From the NCBI GenBank assembly GCA_947626435.1, contig CANQSB010000021.1, forward strand, positions 1 to 55,916: 55,916 nt of DNA. The letters run 5' to 3'. Source of the DNA: an uncultured Lachnospiraceae bacterium (GTDB lineage Bacteria > Bacillota > Clostridia > Lachnospirales > Lachnospiraceae). Positions 42,729-51,401 of the stretch are shown here, one piece after another. The translations under genes and the position numbers were made by a program. Position 1 is the stretch's first letter. Every line of letters begins with the position of its first letter. The notes under the pieces were generated by a model. The model made no database searches. It was not told where the DNA came from and was given only the letters and a program-made list of their open reading frames with translations.

Positions 42729-43418
42729 ATGAGCAGAATTTTAATAGTTGAGGACGAGGAAGCGATAGCAGAGCTTGAAAAAGACTATCTGGAGCTGAAC
42801 GATTTCAAGGTAGTAATCGAAAACAGCGGTGACAAAGGGCTTGCGACAGCACTCGCGGAAAGTTTCGACCTGATAATACTTGACCTTATGCTCCCTGGAA
42901 TGGACGGATTTGAGATTTGCAAAAAAATCCGCGAGGAAAAAGACGTGCCGATACTAATGGTATCCGCCAAAAAAGACGATATCGACAAGATAAGGGGCTT
43001 AGGTCTCGGCGCCGACGACTACCTCACCAAGCCATTCAGCCCCAGCGAGCTAGTGGCGCGCGTTAAGGCGCATATGTCGCGCTACAATCGCCTTGTCGGC
43101 AGCCACGCCAAGGAAAACGACATAGTGGAAATACGCGGCATACGCATAGACAAGACCGCAAGGCGCGTATTCGTTGACGGCGTGGAAAAAACCTTCACCA
43201 CCAAGGAGTTTGACCTCCTCACCTTCCTCGCCGAAAATCCAAACCACGTATTCACCAAGGAAGAAATCTTCCGCGAAATATGGGATATGGACTCCATCGG
43301 CGACATAGCCACAGTGACAGTCCACATCAAAAAAATCCGTGAAAAAATCGAGACCGACACCTCAAAGCCCCAGTATATAGAGACCATCTGGGGCGTCGGC
43401 TACCGTTTCAAGCTGTAA
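42729..43418 (+). CDS. OmpR-family response regulator
   Basis: This 229-residue protein has the receiver residues in ILIVEDEEAIAEL, LIILDLMLPGMDGF, MVSAKKD and LTKPF, then a winged-helix output domain (FTTKEFDLLTFLAENPNHVFTKEEI, IATVTVHIKKIREKI, YIETIWGVGYRFKL). I chose the ATG nine bases after GGAGG, inside the longer open frame. It is co-transcribed with the kinase and followed after two bases by a pseudouridine synthase gene. Targets are not evident. Confidence 0.95.
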   Translation: MSRILIVEDEEAIAELEKDYLELNDFKVVIENSGDKGLATALAESFDLIILDLMLPGMDGFEICKKIREEKDVPILMVSAKKDDIDKIRGLGLGADDYLTKPFSPSELVARVKAHMSRYNRLVGSHAKENDIVEIRGIRIDKTARRVFVDGVEKTFTTKEFDLLTFLAENPNHVFTKEEIFREIWDMDSIGDIATVTVHIKKIREKIETDTSKPQYIETIWGVGYRFKL

Positions 43419-43420
43419 TT

Positions 43421-44104
43421 ATGAAAAGCACGATAATCCACGAAGACGCTGCCCTGCTGGTAGTCCATAAACCCGCAGGACTAGCCACACAGACCGCGCA
43501 CTTTGGACAGCCCGACCTGGTTTCCGAGCTGAAAAACTACAGAAAAAGCAAAAACGAGGACACCTATATTGGCGTAATCCACCGCTTGGACCAGCCCGTT
43601 GAGGGCTTGCTGGTCTTTGCAAAAACCCCAGAGGCGGCAAAGCGATTGAGCGCCGAGCTTTCGGACAAAACCCTCGTCAAAAAATACTCTGCCCTTATAT
43701 GCGGCAAGCCCTCCGAGCAACAGGGCACGCTCACGGACTATCTTCAAAAAGATGCCCGCACTAATCTCTCCGCTGTAGTGCCAAGCACAGCCAAAGGCGC
43801 AAAGTCCGCCAAGCTTAGCTGGAAATTAATCAAAAGCTTTTCCACAGCGGCAAGCGCATACTCCCTCGTGGAAATAGAGCTTTTCACAGGACGCCACCAC
43901 CAGATACGCGTGCAAATGTCAAACGCAGGCTACCCGCTGCTTGGCGACACAAAATACGGCTCTGCCCAATCACAAAAAATATCCGCACAGGCAGGCATAA
44001 CCTCCGTCGCCCTGATAGAGGATTATATCGAATTTGTCCACCCTCAGAGCAAAAAACGCTTGTCCTTTAAAACAGCCTACCCCTCTGAATGGAAAATATG
44101 CTGA
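43421..44104 (+). CDS. RluA-family RNA pseudouridine synthase
   Basis: This 227-residue enzyme carries the catalytic motif IHRLDQPVEGLLVFAKT (catalytic Asp57) and the conserved FTGRHHQIRVQMSNAGYPLLGD near the end. It has no S4 domain, placing it with the shorter RluA members that modify rRNA or tRNA uridines. It starts two bases after the regulator stop, so it is likely co-expressed. The target RNA cannot be assigned. Confidence 0.92.
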   Translation: MKSTIIHEDAALLVVHKPAGLATQTAHFGQPDLVSELKNYRKSKNEDTYIGVIHRLDQPVEGLLVFAKTPEAAKRLSAELSDKTLVKKYSALICGKPSEQQGTLTDYLQKDARTNLSAVVPSTAKGAKSAKLSWKLIKSFSTAASAYSLVEIELFTGRHHQIRVQMSNAGYPLLGDTKYGSAQSQKISAQAGITSVALIEDYIEFVHPQSKKRLSFKTAYPSEWKIC

Positions 44105-44202
44105 CCCATAAAAAGAAAGATTAGAAAAGGTAAATCCTAGCGTTTTGCGTTGATGTTATCCTTTTAAGAATTTTTAAACGTGCTAAAGAAATAATCCAAT
44201 TA

Positions 44203-44232
44203 TTGACAGATAGATAGAAGCATGGATATAAT
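44203..44232 (+). promoter_or_regulatory. Consensus sigma-A promoter
   Basis: TTGACA and TATAAT are separated by 18 bp, about 105 bases before the secreted-protein gene. Confidence 0.8.
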
Positions 44233-44336
44233 GAAAAGTGAAGATATTTGCGAAATTTTTATTTGTTTTTTGAATGTTGGCTCCTTGAAAATATTTCGCA
44301 ATTATTGATTATTATAAAGCACAAGGAGGCATTTCT

Positions 44337-44945
44337 ATGAGGAAAAGATTTTTAAAAACAGCATTATTAACATTATTATTTAGCCTGATGGTATCAATTA
44401 ATGTGTTGGCTGCCGGATTTACCCAAGATGCCGCAGGCATCCATTATCTGAATGATGACGGTACATATGTTACATCTGCGTGGGTTGAGGTTAATGGTTT
44501 ATGGTTTTTATTTGACGCAAATGGAATTTGCATCAATCCAACAGGCGCGATTGCGCCTGACGACACAGATGGGCTGTATCAAATAGTAACATCATACACG
44601 CCGTTCGTAACTTCTGATACTGCCTTGCTTGACCAATGTTTGGCTGAAGGCACTGTTGTAGATGTTGAGGGTGAGTATTTCATAACTCCGCAAGCGTCTA
44701 CCGCAATGCGCAATGCCAATCTTGCAGCTTCCGGGAGCTCTGAACAAACCACAAATACTGCTGAAACAACACTTGTCCCGGAGCAGACGAAACAGGCAGA
44801 TACCCAAATGGTATGGCTGCCGGCTACAGGCAGTAAATATCACAGCATAAATAATTGCGGAAGAATGAATCCCAATAAAGCCAGACAAGTTTCACTGGAG
44901 CAGGCAGAAAATGCAGGATATACAAAATGCAGTAAGTGCTGGTAA
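44337..44945 (+). CDS. Secreted protein with a cell-wall-binding-like repeat and a Cys-rich end
   Basis: This 202-residue protein has a signal peptide (basic start, hydrophobic core, cleavage near VLAA at ~25). The mature part begins with one choline-binding-like repeat (GIHYLNDDGTYVTSAWVEVNGLWFLFDANG). A Ser/Thr/Gln-rich linker leads to YHSINNCGRMNPNKA and a final YTKCSKCW, a small domain with His and Cys residues that could bind zinc. A similar tail occurs on some secreted nucleases and Clostridial surface proteins. AAGGAGG precedes the ATG. Function is unknown; surface association is inferred. Confidence 0.78.
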   Translation: MRKRFLKTALLTLLFSLMVSINVLAAGFTQDAAGIHYLNDDGTYVTSAWVEVNGLWFLFDANGICINPTGAIAPDDTDGLYQIVTSYTPFVTSDTALLDQCLAEGTVVDVEGEYFITPQASTAMRNANLAASGSSEQTTNTAETTLVPEQTKQADTQMVWLPATGSKYHSINNCGRMNPNKARQVSLEQAENAGYTKCSKCW

Positions 44946-44994
44946 AATATCGGTATTAACCCATTTCATGAAGAATACTTTATTAAGACATTAT

Positions 44995-45025
44995 AAAGGC
45001 AGTCTAAAAACAGGCTGTCTTTTTG
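44995..45025 (+). terminator. Intrinsic terminator
   Basis: AAAGGCAG/CTGTCTTT with a 12-base loop is followed by TTG. Confidence 0.6.
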
Positions 45026-45125
45026 TTGCTTTTAATTTCAGCTTACCTCTTGCGCTCCGCAAAATATAATACTATAATAAAATAGCAAAAAACATAATCC
45101 GTAGAAACCGAGGTGACGCTTTTTA

Positions 45126-45533
45126 ATGGAATACGCAAAAAAATCTGACCTAAAGGTAGAATGTATAGTATCAGAAGACGACTTCGACTTCTTCGGCGTC
45201 ACTCCCGACGACATACTCGAGCGCACGCCCGCAGGCATAAACTTCCTCAAAAAAGCAAAAGACCTCTGTGCCATCACCCAGAAGGTCACATGGACAAACA
45301 CAGCCTACACCCTGCGCATCACCCTCCTGTCAGACAAGAGAATGTCGCTCGAATTCAGCGAGTGCATATCCGACTACGCCGCAAGCCTTAAAAATTCAAT
45401 GGAGCTTGCCGACGAGGCAACCAGACAGCCTTTAAAGGAATTTATAGAGGCTCTCGAAACCTCCGACGAACAAACTGCAAGACAGCTCGTCGCCCGTTTT
45501 GAAAAAAATACAAGAAACGAAATAATAAAATAA
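45126..45533 (+). CDS. MecA-like adaptor protein (short)
   Basis: This 135-residue protein has an N-terminal part (KVECIVSEDDFDFFGVTPDDILERTPAGINFLKKA) that resembles MecA/YpbH, the adaptors that hand substrates to the ClpC-ClpP protease. The C-terminal part is shorter than in MecA (about 220 residues), so it may recognise substrate without the full ClpC-binding domain. GAGGTGA precedes the ATG. The last codons and the stop coincide with the left edge of a palindromic repeat. The family call is moderate. Confidence 0.65.
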   Translation: MEYAKKSDLKVECIVSEDDFDFFGVTPDDILERTPAGINFLKKAKDLCAITQKVTWTNTAYTLRITLLSDKRMSLEFSECISDYAASLKNSMELADEATRQPLKEFIEALETSDEQTARQLVARFEKNTRNEIIK

Positions 45534-45625
45534 GCGGCGTCCCGCGAAGCGTCTAGCCGCGTATATATATATATTTTGACTAAATTTGGACAGTTATAAT
45601 ACATTTCGCATTACCTACTTCATAA
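45530..45625. repeat. Palindromic repeat family 1, unit 4 (degenerate)
   Basis: ATAAGCGGCGTCCCGCGAAG matches the inner part of unit 1 (ATAAGCGGCGTTTCGCGGAG), and TATATATTTTGACTAAATTT then GGACAGTTATAATACATTTC match the right arm and right flank of units 1 and 3. The left arm is degenerate and merged with the end of the MecA-like gene, whose stop codon lies in the element. Confidence 0.8.
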
Positions 45626-45652
45626 TACATAGAAAGGGGCAAATCCAAGACA

Positions 45653-46465
45653 ATGAAAACCGACATAAAAAAAGTATACATATGCTTTCCACAATGGAAG
45701 CATAAGGTACTCACCATGAGCTATGACGACGGCAAGTACGAGGACAGGCGCCTGGTAGAAATCTTCAACAAAAACGGCATAAAAGGCACATTCAACCTAA
45801 ACAGCGGTTTAAAAGACGACCCTAACCGCATCCCTCAGTCAGAATACAAGGAGCTCTACAAAGGACACGAAGTAGCCTGCCACACGCTCTCCCACCCCAC
45901 CATATCACGCTGCCCGCTTGCCAGCGTAGCAGATGAGGTGCTTGAGGACAGAAAGAGGCTCGAGGCAATCATGGGCTACCCCGTCAGAGGACTAGCATAC
46001 CCCAACGGCTCATACTCCGACGAAATATGCAGCCTGCTCCCCGCACTCGGCATACGCTACGGCAGAATAGTCGGCAACTCCGAAAGCTTTGAAATCCCCT
46101 CGGACTTCATGCGCTGGAAAGCCACCTGCCACCACAACCACAAGCTTCTGGAGCTCGGCGAGCAGTTTGTAAACCTCAAGAAAAAACAGTACCTCTACAT
46201 GATGTATGTCTGGGGACACAGCTACGAGTTCACCCAAAGCGACAACTGGAACATTATGGAAGACTTCTGCCAACTCGTAGGCGGGCAAGACGACATCTGG
46301 TATGCCACAAACATAGAAATAGTAGACTACTTCGACACAGCCAGACAGGCTCAATTTGCCGCAGACAACTCCTTCGTCTACAATCCCAGCGCCCAAAGCC
46401 TCTGGCTCTGCATAGACGACAACGAATTTGTAGAAGTAAAAGGCGGTACCCTCGCCACACTATAG
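45653..46465 (+). CDS. Polysaccharide-deacetylase (NodB-like) family protein
   Basis: In this 270-residue protein the metal-binding Asp pair lies in TMSYDDG (Asp25, Asp26) and HTLSHP gives the HxxxH ligands (His77, His81). LAYPNGSYSDE is motif 3. It lacks a signal peptide or membrane anchor, which is unusual for enzymes that act on extracellular polysaccharides, so it may act on an intracellular sugar or be a relative with another role. AAAGGGG precedes the ATG. Confidence 0.88.
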   Translation: MKTDIKKVYICFPQWKHKVLTMSYDDGKYEDRRLVEIFNKNGIKGTFNLNSGLKDDPNRIPQSEYKELYKGHEVACHTLSHPTISRCPLASVADEVLEDRKRLEAIMGYPVRGLAYPNGSYSDEICSLLPALGIRYGRIVGNSESFEIPSDFMRWKATCHHNHKLLELGEQFVNLKKKQYLYMMYVWGHSYEFTQSDNWNIMEDFCQLVGGQDDIWYATNIEIVDYFDTARQAQFAADNSFVYNPSAQSLWLCIDDNEFVEVKGGTLATL

Positions 46466-46579
46466 TGCAATAACCACAAAAAATAGCAAAAATTTAACAA
46501 AAATTATTCACTTTTAGACATATATGTGTTAAAATACCATTAGCGCACAAGCGCAATCTAAAATAAAGGGTGATAATAA

Positions 46580-46861
46580 ATGAAAAAAAGCTATAAAATA
46601 ATAAAATTCCTGTTCGCGCTGACACTAGGCATATTCATCTCCGCCTTCTCCCTAAACGCCTACAAAGTCAACGCCGCAGAAAGCACACAGCAAAAAGTAA
46701 TCAAGGAAGAAGCCGCTCCCACATCATCAAACGCCGACTCCGACAACGCCGGCAGCGCAGTCCTTCTCCTCATGGGCGGCATGCTCCTCATCATCATTAC
46801 AGTGGTAGTCACCGTAGCCGCCACCGTAGTATCCACCGCCGCCATAGCCGACGAAGCATAA
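46580..46861 (+). CDS. Small membrane protein with a signal-peptide-like start
   Basis: This 93-residue protein has a signal-peptide-like N-terminus (KKSYKIIKFLFALTLGIFISAFS, cleavage near VNAAES), a short Ser/Asp-rich stretch and a second helix of Val/Thr/Ala/Ile. I do not recognise a family. AAGGGTGA precedes the ATG and a terminator follows immediately, so it is an independent transcription unit. A small envelope protein is likely; no function can be given. Confidence 0.65.
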   Translation: MKKSYKIIKFLFALTLGIFISAFSLNAYKVNAAESTQQKVIKEEAAPTSSNADSDNAGSAVLLLMGGMLLIIITVVVTVAATVVSTAAIADEA

Positions 46862-46867
46862 CCACCC

Positions 46868-46899
46868 AAAGCGTATAGCCCCAAGCTATGCGCTTTTTT
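46868..46899 (+). terminator. Intrinsic terminator
   Basis: GCGTATAGC/GCTATGCGC (one wobble pair) is followed by TTTTTT. Confidence 0.88.
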
Positions 46900-46929
46900 C
46901 TATCCCTTATTTTCCCGTAAAAACATTCA

Positions 46930-47012
46930 AAAAATCCATCAATAAAAAATCAGTAAAACCCCAGTGAAAATCCAGCAAAAGAAAATTCAGCGAAAAAATC
47001 CAGTAACAAAAA
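46930..47012. repeat. Degenerate short tandem repeat, unit like CCAGYRAAAA
   Basis: Six imperfect copies (TCAGTAAAACC, CCAGTGAAAA, TCCAGCAAAA, TTCAGCGAAAA, TCCAGTAACAAAA and a leading TCCATCAATAAAA) follow each other at intervals of 11-15 bases. No spacers of constant length exist, so this is not CRISPR. It could be a multi-site protein-binding region or slippage product. Confidence 0.6.
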
Positions 47013-47030
47013 TGTCATACAATAACCAAG

Positions 47031-47195
47031 CCCAGAGGCAGATATATGCACCATGAAGACCTTTGGGAGCGTCGGCACTTAGCGAAATAAGCGTTAAAAG
47101 CGTAGCTCCTTTTAACGCGCCATTGAGCTTAGTGTCCGCTACGCTCCCAACTGAGCGCAAGCGATGTCTGAATGGTGCATATATCTGCCTCTGGG
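47031..47195. repeat. Palindromic repeat family 2, copy 1
   Basis: The 24-bp terminal arms CCCAGAGGCAGATATATGCA... are perfect inverted repeats. Inside are a second stem (GGGAGCGT...ACGCTCCC) and an inner hairpin (GCGTTAAAAG/CCTTTTAACGC). The whole 165 bp can fold as one long cruciform. No coding frame is evident. It could be a MITE or a structured RNA. Confidence 0.85.
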
Positions 47196-47214
47196 CGTCC
47201 TGTTTCCATCCATC

Positions 47215-47322
47215 CCCAACTGAGCGCAATCAAAACGGAAAGATTTTCTAAGGTGTTAAAAGACAACACTTAAGAAAATCTAAATTCCGTTTGTCTGAAT
47301 GGTGTATATAGCTGTCTCTGGG
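47215..47322. repeat. Palindromic repeat family 2, copy 2 (partial)
   Basis: It shares CCCAACTGAGCGCAA and TGTCTGAATGGTGYATATA...CTCTGGGCG with the right half of copy 1, and replaces the middle with a different hairpin (GATTTTCT...AGAAAATC around GGTGTT/AACACT). The left terminal arm is absent, so this is a half-element. Confidence 0.75.
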
Positions 47323-47470
47323 CGCCCTATCTTCACAAAAAAATAATTTCCAAAATAATTTCCAAAATAAAGTTGTTCCCTACTCCAAAATAAGCTATAA
47401 TAAATACTAACAGCAAATATAGGAAAAAACTTATATTTTAATATTCAATAAAAAAGGAGGCTCACAAAAA

Positions 47471-48544
47471 ATGATAAGAATCGGTTTATTAACAAGCGGC
47501 GGCGACTGCCAAGCCCTCAACGCGGCAATGCGCGGCGTAGCCAAAGGACTTTTCAACTCCCATAAGGATGTAGAACTCTTCGGCTTCATCGACGGCTACA
47601 AAGGACTAATCTACGGCAACTACAAAATGCTCCAATTCTCCGACTTCTCAGGCATCCTCACCAAAGGCGGCACAATCCTGGGCAGCTCCCGCATGCCGTT
47701 CAAAACCATGCGCGACCCGGACGAAAACGGACTTGACAAAGTAGAAGCCATGAAGCATAACTACTATAAACTCAACCTCACCTGCTTAGTAATCCTCGGC
47801 GGCAACGGCACACATAAGACAGCAAACCTCCTCCGCGAAGAAGGACTGAATATAGTGACGCTTCCCAAAACCATAGACAACGACCTCTGGGGCACAGACA
47901 TGACTTTTGGCTTCCAGAGCGCGGTAGACATAGCGACACAGTGCATCGACCAGATACACACCACAGCCGCATCACATGGACGCGTATTCATAGTAGAAGT
48001 TATGGGACATAAAGTAGGCTACCTCACCCTCAACGCAGGCATCGCGGGTGGTGCCGATATAATCCTTATCCCCGAAATTCCATACGATATAGACAAAATT
48101 ATAGAGGCAATCAAAAAACGCGCCGAAAGAGGCAGCCGCTTCACAATCCTTGCAGTAGCGGAAGGCGCTATTTCAAAGGATTTGGCAAAGCTTTCTAAGA
48201 AAGAATACAAAAAATACATGCAGGACTATAAATATCCCAGCGTGTCATACGAAATAGCAGAGCAGATTACCAAGAAGAGCGGCATGGAGGTAAGAGTCAC
48301 TGTACCCGGTCACACACAGCGTGGCGGCAGTCCCGACTCCTACGACAGAGTATTCGCCAGCAGACTTGGCGCAGAAGCGGCGCGCCTTATCCTCGAAGGC
48401 GAGTACGGCTACATGGTAGGCTACAGAAACAGGGAAGTAGTAAAAGTGCCGCTCGAGGAAGTAGCAGGAAAGCTCAAAATGGTAGACCCCGAATCGACGA
48501 TAATTCAGGAAGCAAAGCTCTTAGGAATAAGCTTTGGCGATTAA
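47471..48544 (+). CDS. pfkA: 6-phosphofructokinase
   Basis: This 357-residue glycolytic enzyme phosphorylates fructose-6-phosphate. TSGGDCQALNAAMRG is the phosphate-donor loop. GGNGT (110-114) replaces the usual GGDGS, and PKTIDND (132-138) carries the catalytic Asp. VEVMGHKVGYL and PGHTQRGGSPDS complete the active site. Gly113 points to ATP, but Lys133 in PKTIDND (Gly in ATP enzymes) is typical of pyrophosphate-dependent forms, so the donor is uncertain. AAGGAGG precedes the ATG. The gene stands alone with a hairpin after the stop. Confidence 0.94.
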   Translation: MIRIGLLTSGGDCQALNAAMRGVAKGLFNSHKDVELFGFIDGYKGLIYGNYKMLQFSDFSGILTKGGTILGSSRMPFKTMRDPDENGLDKVEAMKHNYYKLNLTCLVILGGNGTHKTANLLREEGLNIVTLPKTIDNDLWGTDMTFGFQSAVDIATQCIDQIHTTAASHGRVFIVEVMGHKVGYLTLNAGIAGGADIILIPEIPYDIDKIIEAIKKRAERGSRFTILAVAEGAISKDLAKLSKKEYKKYMQDYKYPSVSYEIAEQITKKSGMEVRVTVPGHTQRGGSPDSYDRVFASRLGAEAARLILEGEYGYMVGYRNREVVKVPLEEVAGKLKMVDPESTIIQEAKLLGISFGD

Positions 48545-48660
48545 TCCAAAATACTATGCCGCGGCGCAAAACCGCGGCATAAGACTGTAAGCAAAATGCC
48601 ATAAACAAAATGCGGCTAACAAACAAAATATAAAAGCATAATAAATTTAAACATTACATT

Positions 48661-48687
48661 TTAGGCAATTTAGGCAACTTAGGCAAT
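48661..48687. repeat. Three tandem copies of TTAGGCAAY
   Basis: Three 9-bp copies (TTAGGCAAT, TTAGGCAAC, TTAGGCAAT) lie about 55 bases before dnaX. They could be a regulator site or a simple slippage repeat. The rest of 48545-48741 shows a hairpin (TATGCCGCGG/CCGCGGCATA) and no SRP RNA. Confidence 0.6.
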
Positions 48688-48741
48688 TGTCAAACCCATT
48701 TGCAAATGCCCAATAATATTACATTTAATACGGAGAATAGA

Positions 48742-50304
48742 ATGTCATACACAGCGCTTTACAGAAAGTTCCGTCCCGATATATTCGAAGATGTAAAAGG
48801 ACAGGAGCATATAGTCACCACACTCAGGAATCAAATAAAAGCAGACCGCATAGGCCACGCCTACCTTTTCACAGGCACGCGCGGCACAGGCAAGACCACC
48901 ATAGCCAAGCTCTTTGCCAAAGCGGTAAATTGTGAGAATCCAATAGACGGCAGCCCCTGCGGCAAGTGCCGTAGCTGTCAGACAATAAGCGCGGGCGCAA
49001 GCGTAAATGTAATAGAGATAGACGCAGCGTCAAACAACGGCGTGGACAATATCCGCGAGATAGTGGACGAGGTATCATACTCCCCCGTAGAAGGCAGATA
49101 CAAGGTTTACATCATAGACGAAGTGCATATGCTCTCCATAGGAGCGTTCAACGCTCTCTTAAAGACGCTTGAGGAGCCGCCTTCATATGTCATATTTATC
49201 CTTGCGACGACAGAGGTGCATAAGCTGCCTATCACCATACTTTCGCGCTGCCAAAGATACGATTTCAGGCGCATTTCCATAGATACCATCGCAGACAGGC
49301 TGAGCGAGCTTATGGAAAAAGAGCAGGTTTCGGTGGAGGAAAGGGCGTTAAGATATATAGCCAAGACAGCCGACGGTTCAATGCGTGACGCGCTAAGCCT
49401 CCTGGACCAGTGCATAGCCTTTCATTTCGGCGAAACGCTTACCTATGACAAGGTGCTCGATGTGTTAGGCGCTGTTGACACCTCGGTATTTGCCCGCCTG
49501 TTGGAAATGCTGCGGGAATATGACGCAATGGGATGCATTTCGCTTTTGGAAGAGGTCGTAATGCAGGGGCGTGAGCTTACCCAGTTCGTCACAGAGTTTA
49601 CATGGTATTTGAGAAACCTTATGCTCGCCAAGACCTCCGACAGCGGATTGGAGGATATGATAGATATGTCCAGTGACAATCTCACGCGCCTCAAAGGCGA
49701 GGCAGGGCAGATTGAGCTTGGCGACATAATGCGCTATATCAGAATATTTTCAGAGCTGTCAGGGCAAATAAAATATGCCACTCAAAAGCGCATACTTATA
49801 GAAATGACGCTCATAAAGCTGTGCCGTCCCGCGATGGAGGATTCGCCGGACGCACTTGCCGCGCGTGTCAAGGCGATAGAAAAAAATATAGAAAATGGAA
49901 TAGCAGTGTCCTCCCAGCATATGCCGCAGCTCGCAGACAAGGCACAGGGTCAGACACCGCCCCCCAAACGCGAGCTGCCCAAAGCAATCCCTGACGACAT
50001 AAAGGAGATAGTCAGCGGGTGGACGGGGATAATTTCCCAGTCGTCACAGCCCCTTCATAGCTACCTGAAAAATGCGAGACTGAGCATAGACGATAAAGGA
50101 CGCTTAGAGGTAGTATTTAGCGACGGCATATGCTATGATTATATGAGCAAGCCCGAAAATCACAAACAGCTTGAAAACATGCTTTCAAATTTCATACAAA
50201 AAGAAGTTTTGGTAGAAATAAAAAATACCGATGACGGCCAAGCTTTTGATGAAAACTACATCGACCTTTCAAAGCTCATCAATATGGAAATTGAAATAGA
50301 ATAA
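48742..50304 (+). CDS. dnaX: DNA polymerase III subunit gamma/tau
   Basis: In this 520-residue clamp-loader subunit, residues 1-170 form the AAA+ domain with Walker A GTRGTGKTT, a zinc site CGKCRSCQ with an upstream Cys, Walker B YIIDEVHMLS and sensor 1 LATTEVHKLP. SRCQRYDFRR and the lid and collar domains follow. The C-terminal ~150 residues are tau-like. It loads the beta clamp at the replication fork. I chose MSYTALYRKFRP, which follows CGGAG, over upstream starts. The order dnaX-ybaB-recR is conserved in bacteria and the three genes are probably one operon. Confidence 0.97.
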   Translation: MSYTALYRKFRPDIFEDVKGQEHIVTTLRNQIKADRIGHAYLFTGTRGTGKTTIAKLFAKAVNCENPIDGSPCGKCRSCQTISAGASVNVIEIDAASNNGVDNIREIVDEVSYSPVEGRYKVYIIDEVHMLSIGAFNALLKTLEEPPSYVIFILATTEVHKLPITILSRCQRYDFRRISIDTIADRLSELMEKEQVSVEERALRYIAKTADGSMRDALSLLDQCIAFHFGETLTYDKVLDVLGAVDTSVFARLLEMLREYDAMGCISLLEEVVMQGRELTQFVTEFTWYLRNLMLAKTSDSGLEDMIDMSSDNLTRLKGEAGQIELGDIMRYIRIFSELSGQIKYATQKRILIEMTLIKLCRPAMEDSPDALAARVKAIEKNIENGIAVSSQHMPQLADKAQGQTPPPKRELPKAIPDDIKEIVSGWTGIISQSSQPLHSYLKNARLSIDDKGRLEVVFSDGICYDYMSKPENHKQLENMLSNFIQKEVLVEIKNTDDGQAFDENYIDLSKLINMEIEIE

Positions 50305-50390
50305 CCTTGAATCCGGCAATAAGCGGTTGCGAATTCTCTATGCTTCGCGATTGCAAAAACTAACAAAATTAAGAGGAGGAAAATAATCCA

Positions 50391-50741
50391 ATGGCAAAAA
50401 GAGGAGGCTTTCCGGGCGGCATGGGCATGCCCGGCAACATGAACAACCTGATGAAGCAGGCACAGCGTATGCAGCGCCAGATAGAAGAAGGACAAAAAGA
50501 GCTTGAAGCAAAAGAATTTTCTGCAAAAGCAGGAGGCGGCGCCGTAGAGGTGACGGTTTCAGGCAAGAAGGAAGTAATTAAAGTGACGCTTTCCGAGGAA
50601 GCAGTAGACCCTGAGGATATTGAGACTCTGCAGGATATGATAGTCGCGGCGACGAATGAGGCACTGCGTCAGGCGGATGAGGCAAATAACGAGCTCATGG
50701 GCAAGATGACGGGTGGACTTGGCGGAGGATTGCCTTTCTGA
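50391..50741 (+). CDS. ebfC: YbaB/EbfC-family nucleoid-associated protein
   Basis: This 116-residue DNA-binding protein forms tweezer-like dimers. The N-terminal Gly/Met-rich lead ([20 protein letters not shown]) is followed by a long helix ([18 protein letters not shown]), a beta hairpin ([18 protein letters not shown]) and a final helix. GAGGAGG lies ten bases before the ATG. Its stop overlaps the recR start (TGATG), so recR translation is coupled. Confidence 0.96.
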   Translation: MAKRGGFPGGMGMPGNMNNLMKQAQRMQRQIEEGQKELEAKEFSAKAGGGAVEVTVSGKKEVIKVTLSEEAVDPEDIETLQDMIVAATNEALRQADEANNELMGKMTGGLGGGLPF

Positions 50742-51337
50742 TGGAACTTTACAGCGGATACATCAACAAACTTATAGAACAGTTTGAAAAGCTGCCCGGC
50801 ATAGGCAGTAAATCGGCACAAAGGCTTGCCCTGCATGTAATCAATATGCCGCCCGAGCATGTGGAGCGTTTTGCGCAGATAATGGTGGAGGCGCGCAAAA
50901 ATATACACTACTGCGAAGAGTGCTGTACGCTTACGGACAAGGAAATATGCCCAATATGCTCCAATCCGAGCCGAGACCACAGCACCATTATGGTAGTGGA
51001 AAATATCCGCGATTTGGCAGCATACGAAAAGACAAACAAATACGAAGGAGTTTACCATGTACTGCATGGAGCTATTTCCCCAATGCTTGGCATGGGTCCA
51101 AACGACATAAGGCTAAAGGAGCTCATAAAGCGCCTCGAAGGTGATGTTGCGGAAGTAATTATTGCGACAAACTCAAGCCTTGAAGGAGAAACGACGGCTA
51201 TGTACATATCAAAGCTGATTAAGCCCACAGGCATAAAAGTCACGCGCATAGCAAGCGGCGTACCCGTCGGCGGCGACCTGGAGTGCATAGATGAGATGAC
51301 ACTCTTAAGGGCGCTGGAAGGCAGGAGAGAGCTTTAA
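50741..51337 (+). CDS. recR: Recombination protein RecR
   Basis: The 198-residue family length matches. The N-terminal helix-hairpin-helix [17 protein letters not shown] is followed by a four-Cys zinc finger ([22 protein letters not shown]) and a Toprim domain with [12 protein letters not shown] and [17 protein letters not shown]. RecR with RecO and RecF loads RecA at gaps and stalled forks. [16 protein letters not shown] at the end is also conserved. Confidence 0.97.
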   Translation: MELYSGYINKLIEQFEKLPGIGSKSAQRLALHVINMPPEHVERFAQIMVEARKNIHYCEECCTLTDKEICPICSNPSRDHSTIMVVENIRDLAAYEKTNKYEGVYHVLHGAISPMLGMGPNDIRLKELIKRLEGDVAEVIIATNSSLEGETTAMYISKLIKPTGIKVTRIASGVPVGGDLECIDEMTLLRALEGRREL

Positions 51338-51401
51338 AAAGCAAAGGACGCAAAATATAATCATTTTAAGTGCCGCTAAAGCGGCGGAAAGAGAGGAAGA
51401 A

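Noticed and set aside
46930-47330. CRISPR array
   Set aside because: Units are too short and degenerate, and spacer lengths are not constant; the larger repeats are palindromes, and no cas gene is present.
48545-48741. SRP RNA gene upstream of dnaX
   Set aside because: It is common there in Firmicutes, but no GGAA/GCAG-type SRP domain IV loop is present in this stretch.
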